Below are positions 20,949 through 32,787 of a DNA stretch of 64,000 nt, one piece after another. Under the pieces are notes generated by a model, which had not been told where the DNA came from, ran no database searches, and saw nothing but the letters and a program-made list of their open reading frames with translations. This DNA comes from Lindgomyces ingoldianus (taxonomy: Eukaryota; Ascomycota; Dothideomycetes; Pleosporales; Lindgomycetaceae). Within the stretch, counting starts at the first letter, position 1. The number at the start of each line of letters is the position of its first letter. Position numbers and translations under genes: made by a program. The stretch covers positions 292,051 to 356,050 of the forward strand of contig NW_022985187.1 of the NCBI RefSeq assembly GCF_010093535.1, in the 5' to 3' direction.

Positions 20949-22885
20949 AGGATTTGCAAGTTTTGGGGTTAGGAGGGAAGGGGGGTTAAGATAGGGGGGT
21001 GTGGTTTGAGAGGAGACCGTGCTTGAGGAGGGACCGCTTTTGAGCTAAATGGGATGGAGTGGTGAGGTTTGTGTCAAGGTTTGCGAGGAAGTATACACTT
21101 TATTACGCCACACAAGATACCAGTTACAAGAGCGAAATCGACTCTTTCAGATGTTTCCTTGCCCGCAATTGAGTGCCAGCCCAACGGCGCCGGTCGAGTA
21201 GCGAAATGCTGGAATCTTATTGGCCGCGTTACTAGAGATATCTACAGATGACCGTAATCATTTATTTCCCTAGCTTTGGGGAATTGTTGGTCCCCCTCAG
21301 CTTCTTCAATCTTGTTACTTACTATGCGCGACCCCGTTCTTAATCTTCACCACCTGTCTACGCTATCGTAAACTGCAGTCTTGAATGAAAACAAACCGCT
21401 AGTACCACCAACTCAAATAAGTCATCTGTTCTCTCTGGTATTGTAGCAGCTATTCCACCAAACCCAGTATCAGTCGCAATCGCCGACTCGGAAGATTTCT
21501 CATCCTAGCTAGCAGCTTCACTCACGGCCGGAAATTGTCCAGCATGGTACTAAGCACTTTCGTCAGATATTAAGAGCTACCTTCCACTGCTATACCCGGC
21601 TTCAGCTTCTGCAGTGATGCGAACTAAAATCCCCACTTCATCCAGCGTTGGCTCTTCCATGAGTAAGTGCAGCAACATCCCCAGCCTCGACGTTACCACA
21701 TACCAGTGCAAAAGCACAAGCCACTAGCCTCTTGCGTACAGGAGGCCATGCAAAGGGAACACTAACCACATTTACCTCAATCTCAGGCGCGAGGGAGGCA
21801 ATACACAATCCTTTTGCACCGAGTATGTTAATATCATCATTAAAGCCGTCTGTCAAAGGGATTTCCACAGGAGCGAAGATCAGAATTGAAGTGGAAATCC
21901 CATCAATTGCGGTGATAATCGGCGCCAGTAATGCCGCATTTATACTAGAGAAACGGAGGAGATCTGTTGAACCGCAGATGGTGCAGCTACCAAATACCCA
22001 GAACAGCCCTAGAGCGCCTGAGAGCCCAACTCCTACACTGAGATGCTATGATGGTGATTGGTCCCAAGCTGCAGGGAAGTGGGTAGAGCAGAGTCTGGGT
22101 AAGGGATGCCGGCAATGAGGCTAAAGAAGAGAGCAGAGGGGAGGATAGATGGCAGGGGTAGGAAATAGAAAGATAAGGAAGCCTATGGTAATCTAGGATC
22201 ATTATCTTTAGGACCTGTAGATACATTTGCGATCATTTTTAGAAGGGAGAGGTAATAGAATGCCGGTAATTTGGGTTTAGTGCGTATTCTAGGCGAAGTG
22301 AAAGGGGGGACGAGATTTCAAACCTGGTTTCTGGTTCGGTTTTTGGAAGGATAGATTGCCTGGGTTTAATGCAATGTCCATATGTTCTAACGTGGAAGGA
22401 AGCGTGTCTAAAGTAACTTAGTCATATCAATCAACTGCAAGAAGACTTTAAGATTGTACTATACATAGGTGGTAGGTAGACCACTGGGGAAAGAGAAAAG
22501 ATGCTGATCCTCCCGACTACCGAGATCATGAGGCTGAAGGTACCAAAGAAGGCCAAGACAGGGTCGGGCGGTTACGCTCATCGCCAGCGGCGGGTAAGTT
22601 CACCCAACAGTCCCTGCGCTACGCCTGCTGACTCGATCAAGGAGTGCGGTTACTGCGATCACCTGGAGGACTCGGAGGTCTTGATTAGACATCATGGGAG
22701 GATCGTTCGATTCTAAATCAAGTGTATATATTGCATGGGGGGCTCGTGTTGTGCGACTTTCGGGAGTATTGATGGCAGGAATGGTGGTATCGAAGTTGGG
22801 GCGAAGACTGGGATGCAGTAACCCGTTCTGTTTACCTAGCTGGGTGTGGAGAGGAGCCAAAGTGGCCAAATGCTTGAGTGCTCAG
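20949..22885. other. Gene-poor interval between the lipocalin-like and HET genes
   Basis: No gene is well supported here. The only stretch that looks possibly coding is on the minus strand near 21638-22043 and is listed separately. Both flanking genes end here, so it contains only 3' ends and no required promoter. Confidence 0.4.
21638..22043 (-). pseudogene. Possible gene fragment, unrecognised
   Basis: The minus strand is open from about 22043 to 21638. It reads as a hydrophobic start (VGVGLSGALGLFWVFG), then ALLAPIITAIDGISTSILIF, VEIPLTDGF and LGAKGLCIASLAPEI. An AG acceptor-like site (CATCATAG) sits directly at the upstream end. No ATG fits the first part, no downstream exon keeps the frame, and I recognise no family. 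It may be a membrane- or surface-protein fragment or simply a chance open frame. Confidence 0.2.
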
Positions 22886-24941
22886 TTAAATCATCTTGGC
22901 AGTTGTTGTTCCACAAAAACAGTTGGCTTCATTGAGATGTTCTTCTCCGGCAGCGAACTTATCCACTTTCAAGAGCCCGACTCGTTGTACGGTCTCCTCT
23001 TTAGCATCCATCTTTTGGAGGATGAGAAACACAATCCAGTCAACTAGCCTCACGAGGCGCAAAAGGATAAGGTCTCTCAGTGGCTTCTCCAGTGGGTCTT
23101 CCCACCGTGAATCCCAGAACGGCTTCACGTGCGAGCTATCCCAGTAAAGCAAGTGGTCTGGCTGGCGGCCGATGTACCATTCTTCGGTGACTGGGTTGTA
23201 CTTGACAGTTTCGTATTGACCCTTCACTATGAGGTAACCTGAAGAAACTTGGCCGGCGGGGTTGAGTCCAAGGGGAACACACATAGCTTCGACGATAGAG
23301 TAGAAGATTTCATCTCGGAGGCCGATGCGGATGTAAGTGATTCCTCGATTCACACTAGCCCACGACCAACTCGGGGCGATGTACTGCGATAGGATGGCCT
23401 CTGGGTCTCCGTTGACGTGCCATATGAGGGCGCCGGTATCGCTTTGCCATATACCCGCTAAATATGTCCCAGAAAACCGGTTCTGCATCCTGCTTGCAAG
23501 CCCGGACAAAGCAGGCAATCGGTCTATTGGAAAGCTAAGGTGTTTCTGGGAATACTTTTCCACTAATCTCTTCCACCTGGTGAAATGATTTAACAAAGAA
23601 GATGGCGATGTAATCTTAGATTTCAATACCCTTTCAGAAATCTCAGATAATAAATCACCATACTCTCGCTTCGCCCAACTTTTTGCAATTCCCTTGTGTC
23701 CGCACTCGCAGTAAGTTTCTTGCCGGCATTCCCAGTAAAGTTCTTGGCCGCCGAAATGTAGAACTCGCGGCGATAATATGCGCTCTTGAAATGCCCATGC
23801 TCGTGATAATAGGGGGAAACTGGGATGTGATTCGCGTTCGTAGAATTCCCCGTCGATTGGTGAGTGGAATATGCTTTCGCGCATGTAGAACTGAATTGGC
23901 CTACGTGAACGCGTCTTTTGGAAAGACTGGTGTGAACTTGCATCGCAGTTTTGAAGCGGCAAATGATCAGCGGAATCATTGCCATTGGTGAAGTAGTATT
24001 GAGTCGTGCTGCGCTCCTCATCCATGAACATTCCTTCCGAATCGCATGATGCTTTTGCTGCGGACAATGTTAAATACGAGTTCTCATACACTTGGGCCAT
24101 TGCGCCAGATTCCAGCTCCCAGTCTTCGTCGCTATCCTGTATAATGCATAGGGAATCAATCCAAAGATATCTGATTCCTAGCCATCGCGTGAAAATAACT
24201 GCATCTTTGAAGGTCTGCGGGAGAAATTCAAAAGAAATACAGTTCTTATGGGCACCGAGATTCTGGGACGTCGTCTTCAGTGCACATCCTTGCGGTCCCC
24301 AGCAGTGGCTGAGGCACATGTACACCCCCGCTTCTCCGTTTTGCGTTTCATGAAGCATTATGTCAGCTTGCGCATTTGTAAGGCGGCCAAGATCTAGGAC
24401 TCGAGTAGGGAGAGTGTTTGAAGCTGAAACTGAATCACGATAACAGGCTGGCGTTCTATGTTGATTAACGCAATCAGCCAACCAGTAACGAACTGTACGC
24501 CAGACATCCCGGGAAGATGTCTTGCCCTCAAGAAGATGCCCATTGTCAATCACCTTCTGGCCAAAAACGTATGGTCGTTCAGAGGTGGTGAAGAAGACGA
24601 TGTGGCGGCTCAGAGATTCTCCAGTGGCGCCAAAAACTTCCAGGTTGAAGATGGATTTAGGGTTCCCGAGCTGAGTGATTCTGAACGAAATTAAAGTGTT
24701 TGATTGTCGCAGTCGATCAGGAATAAACACTAAAGCGACTTTCCACAACACAGAACACTTGATGCAGCCGTTTCCACTGGCACTAGATGCGTGGATTTCG
24801 TGGAATGAGACTCGAACAAATGCGTATGCGCCAATATTATGGCATATGTGACAGCCCGCAACTAAAACATATTAGTGGTAATTCGCTGGTCATCTTCTTG
24901 TAAATTGACTTACTGACTTCCACTAGAGGAAGGTTGTCCAT
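22886..24941 (-). CDS. HET-domain (heterokaryon incompatibility) protein
   Basis: Two exons, a 28-nt first exon 24941-24914 and 24861-22886, give 667 residues. The HET domain (about residues 185-340) is clear: YMCLSHCWGPQG, LPQTFKDAVIFTRWLGIRYL, WIDSLCIIQDSDEDWELESG, MAQVYENSYLTLSAA. WAFQERILSPRVLHFGGQEL then matches the usual region after it. HET proteins trigger non-self recognition and cell death when incompatible hyphae fuse, usually through TIR-like chemistry or partner proteins. The role of this copy is inferred. The N-terminus, reached only through the short first exon, has CHIC ... GCIKC, a cysteine pattern common before HET domains. The end holds CFCGTTT. Start choice: a TTG-initiated frame at 24751 would drop that cysteine region. 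Confidence 0.9.
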
Positions 24942-25608
24942 ATTTGCTATTGCTTAATCACTGGCATGGTAGCATTGACTTGATACTGCATGAAAAGGTT
25001 GAGTAGAAGCTGAGGGTACCAGCTTAATTAAAGTAGAAGAATGAGAAAGATCGAAGGATTCACAGACGTGAAGAGTTCAAGGCGGAGGGCTCAGATTTTG
25101 GGGGGCTGAGGGCTCGCCAAGACGAACCACAGGCTGCACTAGAGGGACCTTACCGCGCAGTGGCTTAGGTGCTGCTAGAGTAGAGTAATAGAGATCCGTA
25201 CAAAACATAACGGAGGGTGTGCTGTGCATACTACTTGAGACTAAGGAGAGAGTAGAGATGGCATCGGCGACTTGTCGTGGCAATGAGGTTCAAGCTCGGA
25301 AAATACCGGTCTCCGAGCCTTTTGGCCAATGGGGTCTCAGGGCCTCCATTTCACCGCCCGGAACATAAACACGACTTGTTTTCCTTACACTCCGCACTAT
25401 CATTCTGCACTCACCTCTATTTGCGATCCTGCTTACACCCATTGTCTCTCTATTTACATTCCCCGACTCTACAGTCCCCCAATTCTGCCAGCCCACCACC
25501 CATACTGAATATCTGCTGCCTGCCGGGCTCTTGCCCCACCACCAGCGGTTCGACAACCCCACGCCACGAGCACACGAGCAACTCTTGTGCCCTTACACCA
25601 GCCTCGCC
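24942..25608. promoter_or_regulatory. Divergent HET/CKS1 promoter region
   Basis: 667 bases separate the ATGs of the HET gene (-) and CKS1 (+). The CKS1 side (25,370-25,560) is strongly pyrimidine-rich, typical of a fungal leader. No G1/S boxes like those before RFC2 were seen. Confidence 0.4.
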
Positions 25609-26112
25609 ATGTCCAACTTGGACATAGATCACACCAGGCGCAACAAGAAACCGCGGCCGCTTTCAGAACTCGAGAAGGAGAAGCTCGACGAGTTTGTTGA
25701 CGCGATCCACTACTCAGCGAGGTTGGTTGTTTACAAGAACAGTACAGGGATTGGAGCTGATTGTAGAACCAGGTACTCCGACAGCGAATTTGAATACCGC
25801 CATGTGCAGCTTCCCAAGCAGATGCTGAAGGCGATACCCAAGGAGTACTTCGACGGATCGAGGGGAACATTGAAGTTGTTGTGGGAGGAGGAGTGGCGAG
25901 CATTGGGCATTACACAGGTATGGGAACTCCACGTCCAGCTTGGGCTGGAATATGTTGACATTTTGCTAGAGTCTGGGTTGGGAACACTACGAAGTGCACG
26001 AACCGGAGCCCCATATTCTTCTATTCAAGTATGTACACTCGACCTCGTAGAGCTGGAGTCACCCTAACCATGTGAAAGGCGACCGATAAACTACCAGCCA
26101 CCCATTCATTGA
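25609..26112 (+). CDS. CKS1: CKS1, regulatory subunit of cyclin-dependent kinase
   Basis: Four exons, 25609-25721, 25773-25917, 25970-26028 and 26079-26112, give 116 residues. Splicing restores the whole conserved core: [58 protein letters not shown]. The phosphate-binding and HxPEPH hinge residues are present. Cks1 docks on the CDK and on phosphorylated targets, promoting multisite phosphorylation in the cell cycle. The N-terminal extension ([20 protein letters not shown]) and the tail (INYQPPIH) are short. All three introns (50-52 nt) lie in a very small gene. The unspliced frame misreads the second half. Confidence 0.95.
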
Positions 26113-29100
26113 TGCGACCCATCCCTTCCTCCTACCCTCAACATCTCTTCCCACTGCTCGGACACTAGCATCGCTTCGGTGCGCCTCGGCTGGGTCGTGA
26201 AGTCGGTCGAAGCTTCCGCACAACAGTTCTTTCCGCCCCCCTTTGTTTATTTCGAGCGAATCCGGTTAGATTCTGGTTACGATGGTATGATCATGGCAGA
26301 ATGAGCTATTGTCGGATAAGATTTAATGGCTGGAGCGTGTGGATGACAAGACTTCGAACTGACGATGACTATCCACCTTTGTACATATGCTTGGTGATAA
26401 AGGATGAAAGTCTGTTGGAATGCAATGCAGATGTTGAAGTTTGTCGTTGGTGATATGCTCCAAACTTTGCGTCGAGGTCTTAAAGCCTTCACTAAATGCT
26501 CGTGAACGTGGGTGGGCCCGTTCTATGAACGAGTTTAGGTCAAGTTCCTAGGGCTGTATTCCCTTTCCAGCAAGAAGTAAGTCGTTCAATCCCTGAAGTG
26601 CAGCTCTGATTAACGGATGTTGCAGATCAGCCTTAAGCACGAGTCGATCTCCCATCTTGGCATTTCGCGTACACTTGCTACTCTTGTGAATACCTACGCG
26701 CTCGCGGATAATAACAGTAGCGCTTCCTGCTGTTCCTTAGTCCTCCTTTCACCCTTAAATCAAGTAGTATCTGCCTGGTTTGCCTTTGGCTTTATCGAGG
26801 GCTGAACGATTTGATCGCAGAAACATCCTTTCGGGAACCATAGTCGTGGTTGGCCCTCATTTCCCCCAAGAAGCGGGTTCAAAGTCCCAGCGTCTATATC
26901 GCTAAATGCTCCACCTCAGGTATACTTCAGTGATTCAGGGTCTCAAGTTTTGAACCTTAGAAGCTACGACCAGTTCCTACTGTAGGTATTCATAAATCTT
27001 ATGTCTGTGCATACGGGATGGGTAAGCAAAGTGCCCCTATTTGCAATCCAAAAATGGTTTCTTTGCTAGCTTGTTTTCAGTATCCTCAAGGCTAAATGTA
27101 GTTTCTCTGATGGATATTTTGAGGTTCAGTAATTGGGAAGAACAGTTTCCCTGTTATATTGCCTCCAACACGACAACATGCAGTGCCGCGTTCGACGAAA
27201 CGTGGAGGCGTTATAACGTAGGTTACGCACCCATCTCAGCAACAATCCATTTTGAAGGTGATGACTCTGAAGTATGACTGCGGTTTGGAGGGCTGAAAGC
27301 ATTTCCTTGGATTGGCTGGCGCGGAAGAAGGTTGCATAAGTGAGTGAGTTACCAAGATCCTCTCATTCAAGCTCCAACCTTCCAGCTTTTGTAATTACAA
27401 TATCATGTCCTTCTCCCCGGCTTTGACGACTAGAGCCACCCCGCCCGCCTCATGCTCTAGTCTCTGATATCTCACGGCCAATCGTCAGTCTGGAGCAACT
27501 CTAATGATGGCAGATTTGCAGCATGTCAACCCTCAGGATGGGCGTCCGGTGATCCGATATTCAGTCCAGGGGTTTGTCCAAAAGGTGAAAGTACCATTAG
27601 AATCACGATCTCGGTCAACAGTAATAGGACTACATCAGTGGCTAATTGCTGTCAAAGGGATTGGAATTCTATCATTACTAAAACCTAAGAACGAGACACT
27701 GATAGAGAACTCTCATAGATTCGATCTCGTCTTGCGCATATGCGTTACTGCTTTTACAAATCTTTTCACCGCTTTCGTGTCTGTCGATCGCTCGGAAATG
27801 ACGGTTATTTCTACGGGTGTACTGGGGTTTCATTGGCCTTATGTTGTCCCATTTCAGCAATCGGATCTCTCTATCCTACATGTTGATGCAAATGTTACCT
27901 CTTCAGCGACCACCGCCTCATCAACGAATAGTAAGGTTTCCGCTACCAGGGGAATATCAATATGTCCCACAGCAACTAGATCACCATCATCATCACCGTC
28001 GCCGGCATATTCACATCAACCCAAGGACATACACACAGGTGTTCTTGTGGGCACTGTCATCAGTCCCATTATTTCTCTATTTTTATAGCTGCCTGAGCCT
28101 ATATCTTGTAAAGAAGCGCGGAGTTTCTCCAACTCCTGGAATACCTAGGCTTAACGCACAGAATACGAGTACTTGGAAGTGATTTGCGGCCAGAGAGTGG
28201 AAGGCTGAGGTAGACGGAACGGGGATTTGTATTGAACTTAATCGGCAAAGCAAAAGGACGGTTAAGGAAGTTGCTGAAAGGGGGGTGGGGCAGGGGAACA
28301 CACCCTTGCACATACAAAACGCTGGCAGCTAAAATGGATGGAAAGGGTAGGAAGTGTGTAGTGATTCCTAAGGACGGTAGGATAGCAGAATCTAACAACC
28401 GGGCCATAATACTCAGTGTCGCAAGTTCGAATTGCCGTGTGGCTTCATGTAGCCTTCATATCGAGACACCGAGATCTCTGTGCTTGAGGGCTAGCTGTCT
28501 TAATATAATGCGTCTACGCAAGTCGATCTCGAGGTCTGCTTTTGGGCCAGTATGCACGTTGCTTGTCAATCTGAGACTTTACCAGCATCGATGGTTGCCA
28601 ACTCGAGCTCAAATGTTGCTCGCGGTCTCTCGGTCCGGTCCCAATATGAAAACATGCATCTTCTTTGTGTTTGGGAGCCAATCATTTCTGTTGCTGGAAC
28701 CCAGAGAGCCCTTTGTAAGTCTACCCTAGTAACTCCTGCTCGTACCCATGCCCACATTTCTCACGTTAAAATAATTCAGGAGCCTCGGATTTGGAATCCT
28801 TCAGAATAATTCACATTAGCTGCGGATGCTGTCTCCAGGTACGCTGGCCGAAGATCTACGACAGTTCGACGATTCTTCGGCAGTGGCCGATCCCCACCTC
28901 CGGGGCATAAGTGCACGTTTGTTTGGCCGTAAAGCGACGATTTTAGCAGTAATTGCAGTTTTCTAGAAGGGAATCCTCATGCTTGCTTCATCGCTTGCAT
29001 CTTGGCTTCTGAAGCGGCCAGATATCTGGAAGAGTGTTATGCATAAGGTTAAGATAGGGTTGTAAGGCCAGGGGCATGCCCAAATTGGGGAAAGCGCTTC

Positions 29101-30132
29101 CCCGCAGATTCGGATTTCCTGCAGCTGCCCTTCATCTCAACTGCATCAACACATCGACCCAACATTTGGATAAATTACGCCCACCAAACTCTCATGGTTT
29201 TTGATCATATCCATAATCTGTCTCCCTTGATACAGCTCAGCGATGATGTTGTCACCCACACAAACACCCCGGGCCTACAGATAACGATTGTGACGCTAGT
29301 CTCCCACGGCTTGAACACCATTCATCCTCCGGCAACAGTCCACTCAGAGTTGCATTCCCGAAAGGCCAGAATTCACCTTACCACCTCCTTGTCATGGATC
29401 TTGACAACTGACCATTATCTTGGCAAACCTAGCTCGGCTGAAGGGAGTTCCTTCAAATGGCATCTTTCCACACTCTTCGCGTTGTGTATACTGTACCGTC
29501 CTATCAATCGTTAAGTTGGAACTCACATGGCTTCCGCGATAATTTCGTTTCCTGCTTACTGTTACTCAAAACAGCTACCCTTCTAGAAGGCTTTCCGTCT
29601 AATCCACATTGGGCCAGTGGGAGGAACCCTTGGAATAATTGCGTCAACTACCTTGCGATTTTCCTTATGATTGCATCATCTCTTGAGTAACTGCGATGCT
29701 ATAGACGCCCCTTACACCCTCCTTGAAGTCCATGCTTGTCGGCTGATGCCTACGGACCGTTATTCTCTTGGCATCTGCCGGTGTTTGACTTCCCCAGACT
29801 CTAACCGCAAGCCAGGCATGAGGAGTTTCAGTCAAGGTGCGATCCGTGCAGCCAATTTGTCCGCTATCTCAGCCTTCCTTTTTTGCTGACTGGATAGTGT
29901 GGTCCCATCCGGATGTGGAGAGTGTGTCTCGGTACCAAAGTTGATACTCATCCGCTGCAGGCTAAATCTGTCTCAACAGCTCTCGTCGAGAATGCAAAGT
30001 CCAAAGCAAGTGTAAAACCAAGCAAAGATCCACTAGGACAAAGTCACTATGAATAGTAAGTGCGGGCTCACTTGAGCTTATTCTCGTTATTTCCATTCTC
30101 TTCTGCTGTAAGTAATTCCTTGAAAAGCAAAT
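26113..30132. other. Gene-poor island (4.0 kb)
   Basis: No intact gene is supported. Open frames are short, lack introns that would extend them, and have no family motifs, except the decayed surface protein at 27504-28182. This is one of three islands in the window with sparse coding and remnants. Confidence 0.5.
27504..28182 (+). pseudogene. Decayed Ser/Thr-rich surface membrane protein
   Basis: An open frame from ATG 27504 reads as an ectodomain ending in WPYVVPFQQSDLSILHVDAN, then a Ser/Thr-rich stalk and TGVLVGTVISPIISLFL, where it stops at 28088. In the next frame the same membrane span continues (YSCLSLYLVKKRGVSPTPG), including a positive stop signal. The layout (stalk, one span, basic stop) is that of the fungal single-pass surface proteins at 7.5-9.9 kb. 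The frame break inside the membrane span points to a frameshifted gene. An unseen short intron is less likely because no donor fits within the span. Function cannot be assigned. Confidence 0.35.
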
Positions 30133-32787
30133 ATGAAAACTTGGTTCCACATTCACCGCATCCGGAAGTCAAAATCTCGTAAGTTGTTAAGATCAGCTTG
30201 AGCAACCTTCCTAATCCAATTTGCAGATGCAGCACTGCCAATTCAGAGGCATGATTCTGCAGAGGTGGATGAGATATGGCGCGCAACCCCGCCAATGACT
30301 ACCAGAATGGAAAGCGCTGCGAGAATAGCGGCCTCTAAAACGTCAAGTAGGATGTCGATTGAGCGCTATCTAAGCGCACCATTGGAGGACGAGCCGGCCT
30401 CTGTTCCTGCCATCGACGCTGCACTGAAAAATCAGACATCACGGAATCGGGGAACTCAGTTACCTACCATTCTACGCAGAACTCACTCAAGAGAGAGCTC
30501 CCTCGATGCAAACTCAGATGGTCGGCGAACATTCTACACAAGTGGAAGCGCTGCTGAGTCGACTGCTACTTCCCACAGCGCTGCTTCACGCAAAGTCAAT
30601 CGGTCTAACCACCACCATCGAAGCAAAACACATCCTCGAGTTCCTGAACTCCCGAAGCTCATCACTTCAGGGCTCGAAGATGCAACAGATAAATCTCCAG
30701 AAAGACCTACCACGAGCGGCACTGTGGACGTGGAGAAGACATGGGCAGAACAGATGGACAACTTCTTGCCTGGGTATGAAGAAGCCCGAAGATCCGAGTA
30801 CAGGACCAAGGCAGAGCAAGAAATCGCCCAGATCCAGGAAAAAGCGAAGCAGCTAGAAGAAAAGATGAGAAGGTACAGGGCAGAGAGAGAAAGCCCAGCA
30901 TCTCCTCCGAGTCGGGTCACTGATGAGATGGCCTACGCGCAGATGGCTGCACGACCCAAATTAGCGTGGATCTTAGGAGGCGACATATCTGACGCTAAGA
31001 GCATCGAGAGACCTAAATCAAGTGGAAGCGTTCTAGTAAGCTCCCCCGAGGATGCACGATCTCCTGAGGACATACCCGAGCGGCCGAGTACTAGCGGCAC
31101 AATGGTCGAGACAGCCCCTGGAAAGATTCCGCGAAGAACAAGGTCGCATGGTGCGTTGGATGAACGACCTCGCAAAGCTCACGCGGACAAAAGAAATGCA
31201 ATGTTGTATGAGCGGAAACCAACGCGACGGCCAAAGTTCTACTGCACTTTCTGTCAGAAACGATTCCACAGTCGTCTTGAATGGGTGAGGCATGAGCAGA
31301 CCCTCCACATGCCTGAAGAATTATGGGTGTGCTGTCCTCGAATTGGAGAGTTTCCCGAAAGATGCCCGTTCTGTGCGAAGAGCCATCCAAGCCCATCACA
31401 TCTCGCTGATCACAACTACCTTTCTTGTCAAGAAAAACCGCTTTCGGAGCGAACCTTCAGCAGAAAAGACCACTTCTTACAGCATATCTCCCAAGTCCAT
31501 AAAGTCAACACCTGGCAGAAGCCCCTCCGGTTGACCGAGCTCTTGGAAGCGTGGAGGCATCCTTTGCCATTGAAGGATGGCCACCAAGCACTCCATTGTG
31601 GCTTCTGCGGTCAGACCTTCACGACATATGCGGAGCGGACCGAGCATGTTAGTGGGCATTTTCTCGAGGGTCTGGACATGATGTCTTGGTGGAATGGAAG
31701 GGTCAATCATGACATTGACCAGCTGAATTCGTCTAGGGTGACTTATCGGAATCCGTAAGCTACACTTACTCTGCTTGGAGACTGAATACGGTTATTGATA
31801 CCTTAAACTAGTGATCCGCCTCATCGCTGCTGCTACTGCGAACGCACATACGCGAACCTTGCAGCAGCACAAAACCTTCATCCAGTCTGCACCATGTGGT
31901 CTTGTTCCTTCTTGCCCGGAATGCAGTATACGATTTACCCAGCTGGTTCGAGAGAAAATATCGAGGCAGTCTGTTGCTACTGCAACGAGACGCTCGTCAA
32001 GGGTGCCGGGAGGGTAAAAGGATCTGTGTTGAAGGAGCACATATCCCAGCACAACTTCAGGAATTGTAACCAACGGCTGTACTTCTCCGGTCAAAGATTC
32101 CGACAACATCTTCAGGACAGCCACAAGACTAATTACGATGGAAGCCTCTTTGCTGGTTGGACACTTCTTCTTAAATCAAGCAAGACGCAAAAGCCTTCTG
32201 TTTTCGAGCAAATAGACCCCTCCACCGCCATACGCCGTGCGTACACCGACCCTGGAGCCGCGAAAAAGGAAGAAGCGACACCGCAGATACCGCGGGCAAA
32301 CTTTATGGATCTCTCAGAAACACCACAGAAGCCAAGTGGGAGGAGGCTCCGGCGTAAGGCCTCCACACTCTCCGTACCAGAGAAACCCTCTCGCGAGGTT
32401 CGCAGCTCCACGCAATTCTTTTCACGGGCCGCTACTATAGATCTAGTGTATGGGTCCAACGCTTCTCCCTCTCCACGATTCCCTCAAAATGGACCTCGTT
32501 CACCCAAGGGTAAACCCCGTCAGCACAAGCCAGGTTTCCCGGTCTCCTCACTGCCTGTAGATGCTGTTAATACTTGTCCGCGCTTCTACCGACGTAGACT
32601 CGACGCTTCGACCCGGAATAGGCTGTATGTTCGAGACCAGGACGATGGCCCGCTTTCGAAGAATTCACAAAGACTGTTCAGGAAGGTCCCGGGGAGTCTG
32701 TTGGGAGGTCTTGTCTTGCACAGTTCGTTGGTTGGCACTACACCAGCGCGGATGACGAACTCAGTCGATATTTACTCTTTGCATTAG
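30133..32787 (+). CDS. Large C2H2 zinc-finger protein
   Basis: Three exons, 30133-30178, 30227-31754 and 31812-32787, give 849 residues. Residues about 1-310 are disordered and Ser/Thr-rich, with three copies of an ERPxxSG(T/S) motif and a short coiled coil (QEIAQIQEKAKQLEEKMRRY). Fingers follow: YCTFCQKRFHSRLEWVRHEQ, CPFCAKSHPSPSHLADHNY, FSRKDHFLQHISQVH and HCGFCGQTFTTYAERTEHVS. After the second intron come further Cys/His pairs (CCYCERTY, CCYCNETLVK, FRQHLQDSH). The finger set with PEELWVCCPR-type linkers matches a C2H2 family common in Pezizomycotina, of unknown targets. A DNA-binding role is inferred. The first exon (46 nt) rests on a good intron (GTAAGT, CTAAT, TTGCAG) and frame. The alternative start is ATG 30295. 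Confidence 0.8.

Noticed and set aside
28405..28440. B-box-like AGTTCGAATTG
   Set aside because: No A-box or cloverleaf can be drawn around it.
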